A stretch of 41,490 bases of DNA from Rickettsiales bacterium (lineage in GTDB: Bacteria; Pseudomonadota; Alphaproteobacteria; Rs-D84). Below, piece after piece: positions 1 to 7,441 of the stretch. The translations under genes and the position numbers were made by a program. The notes under the pieces are model-generated. The model was not told where the DNA came from. It searched no databases and worked only from the letters and a program-made list of their open reading frames with translations. The stretch covers positions 80,839 through 122,328 of the forward strand of contig JAISCX010000035.1 in assembly GCA_031265235.1 (NCBI GenBank), given 5' to 3'. How positions within the stretch are numbered: position 1 is the first letter of the stretch; the number at the start of each line of letters is the position of its first letter.

Positions 1-1289
1 GTTCCATCCGGCTTTATGTTGGTAAGCCTGTCGGCCGGCTTTATCCCGATAAGGGCCGCCGTTCGCTCGTTCGCTTTTTTTATGTGGGCGACGGCTTCTT
101 CAAAATTCAGCTTTGTTATGTCCGGATGCGACGCGATTCCCGTTATGGACACCCCGATCAGCGCCATGTCTTCCGCGTTTTTCTTCCATCTCTTGTCAAC
201 ATAGTTCAAGTCCGTATATCCGGCCTGCAATGTCCCGATCACGGATGCATAATACGCGCGTTCATTAAAGTCGGCCTGGTTTTCCACCGCGCCCAAATTA
301 ATCGATGTCAGATTGCAGAATCCGTGCGACGGCATCGATATCTCGCAGCATGGGTTGACCAGCCATTCGGCAGAGTTCGTCCATACGCATCCGGGTTCCC
401 CGCATCCTGATTTCTCGCACTGGGTAAATATCTTGTCGAATTCTTCGCGCGTAGTGGATGCGCGGTCGAATTGCACGGAATTGTTGGAATTTCCGCGCTG
501 GGGATTTTTCTCCCACCAGTTTCCTTCTTTGGCGTGCAGCATAAGCTCGTCATCTTTGTCAAACAGCGTGATCAGCGCGCTGCGGCGAATTCCGCCGGAC
601 AGAACGGCGTCCGCCGCCCAGCAGCAAATATCAAAACAATCCAAGCTGGAAAGAACCATGTCGCCGGCTGCAATCTTTTTATCCAGCAATCCTTTGACCA
701 GTCCCAGCATCTGGCGCAGCGGTTCCGGGCCCGGCGCGGAACAAAGGCTGCTTTTTATCAATGCGCCCTTTGGCCGGATGTTTGACATGTCGAATTCCGT
801 GTCGGCGCCGGTCTCAAACGCGGCATGCAGCAGCTCTTTCAAACAGTCGGCCCAGCCTTCGATCGAATCTTCGGGCGCAAACGTTACTTTTTCGCCGGTT
901 TTTTTCAAAAGTTTTGGCAGCTTGGATACAAAATTGCGCCGGACGGATATTCCGACGCCGCATCCGCAAAGCAATAAATACATCAGGTCCACGAACGCTT
1001 GAAGAGAATCGATTCCGATCGCGCTGCAATTATATATCTTTGCGTCGTTTTTCATAATACCGGCGCCGCCGAACTGCAACGACCGTCCGCTGGGCAAAAT
1101 CTTTTTGTCCAAAACGAGTTCATATGCTTTTTCTATCAAGTCCTTGATGTGCGGGTATCTGGCCAAATGCATGTTTTTATTGCGCTGGATGGTTTCATCC
1201 CATGTCTCGCGGCGTTTAAATTCCGGAAGATAGCGAGAGTATTTCATATAATACACAACGTCGGACAATAATTTTAACGATTCGTTCAT
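1..1289 (-). CDS. nrdJ: Adenosylcobalamin-dependent (class II) ribonucleotide reductase, partial (C-terminus beyond left edge)
   Basis: Manual translation of the minus strand from ATG at 1289 is open to the edge: MNESLKLLSDVVYYMKYSRYLPEFKRRETWDET...KILPSGRSLQFGGAG...CGCGVGISVRR...GGIRRSALITLFD...NPCCEISMPSHGFCNLTSINLG...IKPDGT. NPCCEI / FCNLTSIN / GGIRRSA are class II RNR signatures. Missed by the ORF track because no stop lies in the window. Confidence 0.9.
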   Translation of the reverse strand, partial: MNESLKLLSDVVYYMKYSRYLPEFKRRETWDETIQRNKNMHLARYPHIKDLIEKAYELVLDKKILPSGRSLQFGGAGIMKNDAKIYNCSAIGIDSLQAFVDLMYLLLCGCGVGISVRRNFVSKLPKLLKKTGEKVTFAPEDSIEGWADCLKELLHAAFETGADTEFDMSNIRPKGALIKSSLCSAPGPEPLRQMLGLVKGLLDKKIAAGDMVLSSLDCFDICCWAADAVLSGGIRRSALITLFDKDDELMLHAKEGNWWEKNPQRGNSNNSVQFDRASTTREEFDKIFTQCEKSGCGEPGCVWTNSAEWLVNPCCEISMPSHGFCNLTSINLGAVENQADFNERAYYASVIGTLQAGYTDLNYVDKRWKKNAEDMALIGVSITGIASHPDITKLNFEEAVAHIKKANERTAALIGIKPADRLTNIKPDG

Positions 1290-1311
1290 AACTTAGAAAC
1301 CTTTATTGTTT

Positions 1312-1339
1312 ATTTTAACAGTTTACATACGAAAATCAA
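1312..1339 (-). promoter_or_regulatory. Putative sigma70-type promoter of nrdJ (TTGATT-N16-TAAAAT)
   Basis: Minus strand TTGATT (1339-1334), 16 nt spacer, TAAAAT (1317-1312), just upstream of the nrdJ ATG. Confidence 0.5.
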
Positions 1340-1366
1340 TAGGCTGTGGCTATTTTTGTTTTTCTG

Positions 1367-1382
1367 ACACAATATATAGTAT
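1367..1382. promoter_or_regulatory. NrdR box
   Basis: ACACAATATATAGTAT matches the NrdR box consensus acaCwAtATaTwGtgt at 15/16 positions and lies just upstream of the nrdJ promoter. Confidence 0.75.
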
Positions 1383-1618
1383 TTTGGTCTTTATCGGGGC
1401 ATAAAAAATTTACGATTCTGTAAAATTAGCGCTTGTGTTTTTTAACATGCCGGAAAACAGGGAATTTTTTTAGTGGCAATTTGCCTTAATTTTATACTAA
1501 AAATTGTTTGGTGCAGGAATTATTTCACATGGCCGGGATATATCTTGCGCTAATGTGATTCGGGCTTGCGATGCCGGACAGAATCGGGTAAACTGGGCCG
1601 GAAAAAAAAGGTTAAAAT

Positions 1619-2518
1619 ATGTATGACGTTATTATCTTGGGCAGCGGGCCGGCGGGACTGACGGCGGCGCTTTATACCGCGCGGGCGGGAAAAAAGACTT
1701 TGGTTCTCGGCGGGGATCAGTTGGGCGGACAATTGAATGTAATACATGCGCTGGAAAATTATCCGGGCTTTGCAGGCGCGGGGTCCGAACTTGCCGCGTT
1801 AATGAAAAAACAGGCGGAAAGTTTCGGGGCAGAGATTGTTTTTGCGAACGCGAAAACAATAAGGCATAGGAAAGAGACGGAAGGAAATGGATATACGGTT
1901 ATATCTGATAATGGATTGGAATACGATGCCGCCGCAATAATAATCGCCACGGGCGCAAAACCGCGAAAGCTGGAAATAGAAGGCGCGCGCGAATTCATGG
2001 GGCGCGGCGTTTCGTATTGCGCGACATGCGACGGGTTCTTTTATTCGAGAAAAGATGTCCTGGTGATAGGCGGCGGGAATTCCGCCCTATCGGACGCGCT
2101 GTATTTGTCGAATATTGCAAAATCTGTGCGCATATTATATAGGAAAGGAACATTCGCGCGCGCGGAACAGGTCCAGGTTGACCGCATTGACGCGACGGAA
2201 AACATAACCGTCATGTTCAATACGGAACTGGCGAAAGTGGGCGGCGATGAAACGGGTCTTGCCTATGCGGTTACAACATCCGGCGAAAATATTTCGGCAA
2301 GCGGCGTTTTTGTTGCAATAGGGCACGAAGCGAATACCGATTACCTGCCGGAAACTTATCCTCGCGATAATATGGGGCGTCTGGTTCCGGACGGATTGCC
2401 AAAAGGAATATATGTTGCAGGGGACGTGCGCAGCAATATAAAGATGCAGGTCGCGACCGCGGTGGGATGGGGCTGCGAAGCCGCGATGGACGCCATTGCT
2501 TATTTAAATCAAAAATAA
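1619..2518 (+). CDS. trxB: Thioredoxin-disulfide reductase
   Basis: FAD GxGPAG motif (GSGPAGLTAALYTARAG), CATC redox motif (SYCATCDGFF), GGGNSA NAD(P)H motif, C-terminal GDVRS motif. Confidence 0.95.
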   Translation: MYDVIILGSGPAGLTAALYTARAGKKTLVLGGDQLGGQLNVIHALENYPGFAGAGSELAALMKKQAESFGAEIVFANAKTIRHRKETEGNGYTVISDNGLEYDAAAIIIATGAKPRKLEIEGAREFMGRGVSYCATCDGFFYSRKDVLVIGGGNSALSDALYLSNIAKSVRILYRKGTFARAEQVQVDRIDATENITVMFNTELAKVGGDETGLAYAVTTSGENISASGVFVAIGHEANTDYLPETYPRDNMGRLVPDGLPKGIYVAGDVRSNIKMQVATAVGWGCEAAMDAIAYLNQK

Positions 2519-2549
2519 GAAATCGCCGCAAAATCGGCGATTTTTTTCG
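2519..2549 (+). terminator. Intrinsic terminator after trxB
   Basis: aatcgccg-caaaat-cggcgatt followed by T-run. Confidence 0.8.
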
Positions 2550-2681
2550 CTTTATCTGATTCGCTATTTGTGATAAAATGCGGGAAAAGAGAGACTTCGC
2601 AACCCCTTGCAGATATTGCAATTTTTAATTTGTTTATTCTGGGACACATGTTGGCGCGGTTAAAAAATGTAAGGAATCGGT

Positions 2682-3083
2682 ATGAATAGATTCATTATTT
2701 TTGCACCAGTGATTTCTGTCCTGGCCGGCTGCGCGGGGTCGTCTTATGAACAAATAGATGGAAAGCGCGTTTACTTTGATTATGACTCTGCGGAAATATC
2801 GAACGATGCGCGCAAGGAATTGACCGGCATTGCTGCGATCATGAAGCGCAACGCCGATATAGGCATAGTTGTAGAAGGAAACGCCGACGCGCGCGGCAGC
2901 CAAGAATACAACGCCGCGCTTGGCGCGCTGCGCGCCGGGAATGCCGCGCATATTATAATGAAGGACGGCGTTGACGCAAAGCGGATCAAAACCGTTTCGT
3001 ATGGAAAAGACAAGCCGTCTGCCCAAGGCAACACCGAAGAGGCATACCGCGAAAACAGAAACGCCACGATCGTTGTCAAATAA
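2682..3083 (+). CDS. pal: Peptidoglycan-associated lipoprotein (OmpA-like C-terminal domain)
   Basis: Lipobox LAGC near the N-terminus; FDYDSAEI...GNADARGSQEYNAALGALRAGN...VSYGKDKP typical of Pal. Confidence 0.85.
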   Translation: MNRFIIFAPVISVLAGCAGSSYEQIDGKRVYFDYDSAEISNDARKELTGIAAIMKRNADIGIVVEGNADARGSQEYNAALGALRAGNAAHIIMKDGVDAKRIKTVSYGKDKPSAQGNTEEAYRENRNATIVVK

Positions 3084-3121
3084 TTTCGCATGGCGCAACT
3101 AGTGATAGAAAAGGATTACAA

Positions 3122-3859
3122 ATGAAGAAATATTTACCGGCATCAATGTTATGTGCGCTGTTAACGGTTCCTTGTGTCGCGGACGCCGCGCCGCAGGGTT
3201 TGATAAAAACCAATGACGGATACAAGGTAACGTATCAGTATGACGACAAGCCGGCGCCGAAAGACTGGTACTTTGGGGGCAAGTTCGCGGCCAATTTCGC
3301 TTCCTTTGACGAAACGCGGTATGTCGATGGAGAATACACCGGCAACGGCGACGACAAACAGACGCACAGCGGCGCCATGCAGCTGGGCGGCAGCATATTC
3401 GCCGGAAACAAGATATCGGACAACTGGCGGATAGAGGCAGAGGTCGGCTATACCGGCAAATATTCCGATTTCGGCAAAGGCGTGGAATTTTCATTGGCGA
3501 CGCCGTATGCAGAATTTAATGTCAATTACAATACCGCGGAAGAAAAATGGGGCTGGCTTTATATCGGGGGCGGCGTCGGCGCCGCGTTCGCGCATACGAC
3601 GATTACCGGCGACGATGTGTTTCTGGCCGGCGGAGAAAACGGGACGCGCGTGTCGCCGTTGTTTGCCGCGATGCTGGGGTATCGCGCGCATATCGCGGAC
3701 AATTGGTTCGTTGACGTTGGATACAAATTCATGACCTTTCAAGGGTCCGATCATACGCGCCAGTTTATTGACGGCAGCGCCGTGGTTCACGACTTTACGG
3801 ACAAGATCGATTGGGTGATGAATCATGCGATTACGCTGGGGCTGGCGTGGGAATTTTAA
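3122..3859 (+). CDS. Outer membrane beta-barrel protein
   Basis: Signal peptide, alternating amphipathic strands, terminal Phe (ITLGLAWEF). Confidence 0.65.
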   Translation: MKKYLPASMLCALLTVPCVADAAPQGLIKTNDGYKVTYQYDDKPAPKDWYFGGKFAANFASFDETRYVDGEYTGNGDDKQTHSGAMQLGGSIFAGNKISDNWRIEAEVGYTGKYSDFGKGVEFSLATPYAEFNVNYNTAEEKWGWLYIGGGVGAAFAHTTITGDDVFLAGGENGTRVSPLFAAMLGYRAHIADNWFVDVGYKFMTFQGSDHTRQFIDGSAVVHDFTDKIDWVMNHAITLGLAWEF

Positions 3860-3906
3860 TCCGGGCATAGGATATGGCACGGGTTTCTTGTAAGATAGGA
3901 GAAATA

Positions 3907-5235
3907 ATGATTGGCGTTTCAAAAAGTTTTTCATCAAAGAGAGTAAGCATATGCGCCATGTGCGCCGTGCTTTATGCCTTGGTTGCGGCGGATGCCGCAA
4001 ACGCCGCGGCAAGCGTGCGCGCATCGTCCGTCAAGGCCCCGTCCGCGGTCGCAAGCGGATCAGGAATTGCTTTAAAGACCGCGCCCGCAGGGACGGCCGG
4101 CGCATCGGCGCCAGCTTTGGGAACCGTGACAGCAGCGTCCGGGTCGGGCACGCGCATCTCGACAGCAGGGTCTGTTTCGCGCACGTCTATGGGCACTGTC
4201 GGCACCGCGCGCAAGTCGTCAATTTATGACTATGTAAGCAAGAACGGCGGCGCGACCGGAATTGCGGTCGGCGGCGGGAACAGCATCGGCGGGAACGCGA
4301 ATGTCGATTTGTCCGGATACGCCACATTGCAGGAACTGGGGTTGATCGATGACAAGGTTGGTGTGTTGGAATCCGACAAGGCTGACAAATCCTCTACATA
4401 TACCATCACTGAAATAGATGCTTTCCTTGATGGCAAGCAAGATATTTTGACGCCCGGCGCGGGCATTGACATAACGAACGGCGTTGTGTCTGTATCTGAA
4501 GCCCAAGGCGCCCAAGGTGCGGACGGCCCGCAAGGCCCGCAGGGTGAATCAGGCGCGATGGGACCGCAAGGTCCGCAAGGCGAAGCGGGCGCGACGGGAC
4601 CGCAAGGCGCGGGCGCCCAGGGTTCAATCGGCTTGTCCGCATATGAAGTCGCGTATGGCAACGGATTCAACGGCACCGAATCGGAATGGCTGGGTTCGCT
4701 TGTCGGTCCCCAGGGTTCCACAGGACCACAGGGCGAAGCGGGCGCAATGGGTCCGCAGGGCGCGGGCGGCCAGGGTTCAATCGGTTTGTCTGCATATGAA
4801 GTCGCATATGGCAACGGATTCAACGGCACCGAATCGGAATGGCTGGGTTCGCTTGTCGGTCCCCAAGGTTCCACAGGACCACAGGGTGAAGCAGGCGCGA
4901 TAGGTCCGCAAGGTGCAGGCGCCCAGGGTTCGATCGGTTTGTCCGCATATGAAGTCGCGTATGGCAACGGATTCAACGGCACCGAATCGGAATGGCTGGG
5001 TTCGCTTGTCGGTCCCCAAGGTTCCACAGGACCACAAGGCGAAGCAGGCGCGACGGGACCCCAAGGTGGCGCAGGCGCAACAGGTCCCCAGGGATCTGTC
5101 GGATTGCAAGGTTCAGAAGGACCCCAAGGACACCCAGGTCAAGATGCTAACTTGCCGACATGTCCGACGGACGCGAATTATGCACTGGTTTCCAAACCCA
5201 GCGGCAAGGTGGTTTGCGTGGCGATACTTGATTAG
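3907..5235 (+). CDS. Secreted/surface collagen-like repeat protein
   Basis: Signal peptide (MIGVSKSF...ADAANAA), multiple GPQG triplets, three GLSAYEVAYGNGFNGTESEWLGSL modules; C-terminal Cys-containing tail. ORF opens at 3874; ATG at 3907 preferred for the signal peptide. Confidence 0.8.
   Translation: MIGVSKSFSSKRVSICAMCAVLYALVAADAANAAASVRASSVKAPSAVASGSGIALKTAPAGTAGASAPALGTVTAASGSGTRISTAGSVSRTSMGTVGTARKSSIYDYVSKNGGATGIAVGGGNSIGGNANVDLSGYATLQELGLIDDKVGVLESDKADKSSTYTITEIDAFLDGKQDILTPGAGIDITNGVVSVSEAQGAQGADGPQGPQGESGAMGPQGPQGEAGATGPQGAGAQGSIGLSAYEVAYGNGFNGTESEWLGSLVGPQGSTGPQGEAGAMGPQGAGGQGSIGLSAYEVAYGNGFNGTESEWLGSLVGPQGSTGPQGEAGAIGPQGAGAQGSIGLSAYEVAYGNGFNGTESEWLGSLVGPQGSTGPQGEAGATGPQGGAGATGPQGSVGLQGSEGPQGHPGQDANLPTCPTDANYALVSKPSGKVVCVAILD
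4623..5081 (+). repeat. Three tandem 153-bp (51-aa) in-frame repeats
   Basis: Units at 4623, 4776 and 4929, spaced exactly 153 bp; 59 bp run tatggcaacggattcaacggcaccgaatcggaatggctgggttcgcttgtcggtcccca identical in all three. The tail of unit 3 diverges. Confidence 0.9.
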
Positions 5236-5322
5236 GGTGTCGCGCGATACGGGAAAAAACAGGTTCAATATTGGGCGAGGAAATTCTTACTAAGACTGAA
5301 TTGCGCATGTTGAATTATCAGA

Positions 5323-5352
5323 TAGACAAGAAAGGTAAATTAAGCGTATAAT
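5323..5352 (+). promoter_or_regulatory. Putative promoter (TAGACA-N18-TATAAT) for the 5495 gene
   Basis: TAGACA at 5323-5328 and TATAAT at 5347-5352. Confidence 0.45.
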
Positions 5353-5377
5353 CGCTTGTAACAAGAATAAAAAGGCT

Positions 5378-5451
5378 GAATTCTGCGATTTTACCCCCCC
5401 CCCCCCTCCATCCCCCCCAAGGGACCCTCAGGAGGAGGGGCGCGGAATTCA
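5378..5451 (+). repeat. Inverted repeat enclosing a C13 homopolymer tract in the predicted 5' UTR
   Basis: CTGAATTCTGCG ... CGCGGAATTCAG (11/12 complementary, remaining pair a possible U-G); C13 at 5394-5406; inner CCCCTCC/GGAGGGG. Confidence 0.75.
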
Positions 5452-5494
5452 GAAGATAAAAAAACGAGGGTAGAAACAAACAAAAGGAAGTAAC

Positions 5495-6676
5495 ATGACA
5501 AAGACAAAAATCATGTTGGCTGCGACGGGTGCATTGTTGGTTCTGCCGATTATGTCCGCAAAGGCCGCACTTGTTTCGGAAAGTTATACCGGCGGCAAGG
5601 AAAGCCTGAACACGGTGGATAAAACCACCTTTGTAGCAGCCATCAACGAAGTAAAGGCCCAGGCAAATGCCGCCGGCACATCTATTACGAGTCTGGACGG
5701 ACGCGTCACAGCGACCGAAGGAGATGTGACAACCATACAGGGCGACATTACCGATATTAATACAAGTATAACAAATATAGATACAAGCATAACCAATATA
5801 GAAAGCAATATTACAACGATTGGCGACACATTGGGCAGCGTCAGCGCAAGCGACATCGCCGATATGGAAACCAAGACCAACGCGGCGGCGACGTATGCCG
5901 TAAAGGCGACCGAAGGCGTGGCGTCCGGCGCAGCCGCAAAGGCAGCTGCGAACGAAACCGCGATAACTGGTCTGCAGTCTGGCAAGGAAAATGTTTCCAA
6001 CAAGGCGAACACGATTACCGGCAATGAATCGGATGCGACAAAATATACAACAACCAAGGCCGTCGCGGATGCGATAAGTGCAGAGGTTACTGCGCGCAAC
6101 GCCGCGATATCGACCAACAACACGACGGTGCAGGGCAACATAGACGCCAAGGCCGACAAATCCGCAACCGGTGCGAACACCAGTCTGACCACCACCGAGA
6201 AAGGCACTTTGGTCGGGGCCATAAACGAAGTAAAGACCCAGGCGAATGCCGCCGGCACGTCCATTACGAGTCTGGACGGACGCGTCACAGCGACCGAATC
6301 AAGCGTAACGACCATACAGGGCAATATCACAACGATCAACTCCACATTGGGCAACAAAGCCGATGCGACCGATTTGACCGGACTGGCGACGGAAACATTC
6401 GTTACCGGCGCAGTCGACGCAGAAGCAACCGCCCGCGACACGGCCATCGGAACAGCGATCACAGGTGCGAATTTGAAAGCATTGTCGCACAAGGACACCG
6501 TCGCGACCGCGGATATTGACGCCAAGGCGGTGACCAGTGCAAAGCTGGCCGACGAAGTCAATGACGCGATTGCCGCCAAGCTGCCGAAACCGACCGCGGC
6601 GTGTACCGACCCGGATAAAAAGTGCGTTCTGATAACGAACGGCGCGACCTTTGAATGGGAAGTAGTGGAACGTTAG
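5495..6676 (+). CDS. Secreted coiled-coil stalk/fibre-like protein
   Basis: Signal peptide (MTKTKIMLAATGALLVLPIMSAKAA), long Thr/Ala/Ile heptad-like stalk, duplicated AINEVK(A/T)QANAAGTSITSLDGRVTATE module, Cys-containing tail. Confidence 0.7.
   Translation: MTKTKIMLAATGALLVLPIMSAKAALVSESYTGGKESLNTVDKTTFVAAINEVKAQANAAGTSITSLDGRVTATEGDVTTIQGDITDINTSITNIDTSITNIESNITTIGDTLGSVSASDIADMETKTNAAATYAVKATEGVASGAAAKAAANETAITGLQSGKENVSNKANTITGNESDATKYTTTKAVADAISAEVTARNAAISTNNTTVQGNIDAKADKSATGANTSLTTTEKGTLVGAINEVKTQANAAGTSITSLDGRVTATESSVTTIQGNITTINSTLGNKADATDLTGLATETFVTGAVDAEATARDTAIGTAITGANLKALSHKDTVATADIDAKAVTSAKLADEVNDAIAAKLPKPTAACTDPDKKCVLITNGATFEWEVVER
5639..6298 (+). repeat. Two dispersed 81-bp near-identical in-frame copies (5639-5719 and 6218-6298)
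   Basis: gccat(c/a)aacgaagtaaag(g/a)cccaggc(a/g)aatgccgccggcac...acgagtctggacggacgcgtcacagcgaccgaa in both. Confidence 0.85.
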
Positions 6677-6685
6677 TAAAAGATT

Positions 6686-6724
6686 ATTATCCCGGGGCCG
6701 TGCGCGGCACGGAACCCGGGATAA
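6686..6724. terminator. Strong palindrome / candidate terminator
   Basis: TTATCCCGGG-GCCGTGCGCGGCACGGAA-CCCGGGATAA downstream of the 5495 gene; no clear T-run. Confidence 0.5.
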
Positions 6725-6824
6725 CATGTATGAACAAAAGGCGTATTTTGTATTTTTGTGAAATATAAAATATGCTTGAAATACGGTGTATGAATGTTGT
6801 ACAAACGAACAGAGACGGATAAAT

Positions 6825-7337
6825 ATGATTAAAAATTCAAATATTTCTTGTGTTCAAAATTTTGGACGGGTCAGCGTTCTTGCCTTGACCGTGGTCCTGG
6901 GGGCTGTCTGGTTTTCACCCGCAAGGTCCGAAATCGCGTCGGTAAGTTATTCTGATGGTGCTTATGTTAAAAAAGTTGGTGACAGCATGACGGGCGATCT
7001 GTTACTATCGAAAGAGCCAACCTTAAACAATCATGCCACAACAAAGAATTATGTTGATGGCAAGATAAACACAATATCCTTGACGCCAGGTGCCACTGGA
7101 AATACTGGAGCGCAGGGAGCGAAAGGTGCTGACGGAGCGCAGGGAGCCACGGGAGCAACGGGTGCTACCGGAGCCACGGGTCCGGCGGGGTCACAAGGAA
7201 CAGCGGGAACAAATGGAGCGCAGGGAGCGAAAGGTGCTGAAGGTGCCAAGGGGGCAACTGGCCCTACTGGTTCGAGCGTATCTCAGATTGCCGGATCCCA
7301 AGGCGGAACCCCAACTTATTATATATGGGTCGAATAA
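6825..7337 (+). CDS. Secreted collagen-like protein with a phage tail-fibre-type module
   Basis: Signal peptide, then [30 protein letters not shown] (tail-fibre-like MTGxLxL...ATKxYVD), then [19 protein letters not shown] collagen-like triplets. ATG 6825 preferred over 6786. Confidence 0.75.
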   Translation: MIKNSNISCVQNFGRVSVLALTVVLGAVWFSPARSEIASVSYSDGAYVKKVGDSMTGDLLLSKEPTLNNHATTKNYVDGKINTISLTPGATGNTGAQGAKGADGAQGATGATGATGATGPAGSQGTAGTNGAQGAKGAEGAKGATGPTGSSVSQIAGSQGGTPTYYIWVE

Positions 7338-7366
7338 AAAACGCCGCATTTGCGGCGTTTTTTTTA
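7336..7366 (+). terminator. Intrinsic terminator
   Basis: aaaaaacgccgc-attt-gcggcgtttttttt. Confidence 0.9.
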
Positions 7367-7441
7367 TAATCTTTTAAATTATCCCTTGCATTATTTTTTC
7401 ATTATTCATAAACTTGCAATCATAAAGTTAAAGAGAAAAAC

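Noticed and set aside
313-1002. Plus-strand ORFs at 16-1271 in the track
   Set aside because: Antisense shadows of the minus-strand nrdJ, whose translation carries unmistakable RNR motifs.
1290-1618. Cobalamin riboswitch upstream of the B12-dependent RNR
   Set aside because: No B12-box or expected multi-stem architecture seen; leader is short and AT-rich.
4230-5027. 265-aa minus-strand ORF rich in Pro (MEPWGPTSEPSHS...)
   Set aside because: Antisense of the GPQG collagen-like repeats; periodicity is a by-product of the sense repeats.
4623-5081. Prophage tail-fibre cluster
   Set aside because: No capsid, terminase, portal or lysis genes nearby; proteins carry signal peptides, so a host surface role is more likely.
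5584-6579. 331-aa minus-strand ORF
   Set aside because: Antisense to the stalk protein, composition-driven; no start context or domain.
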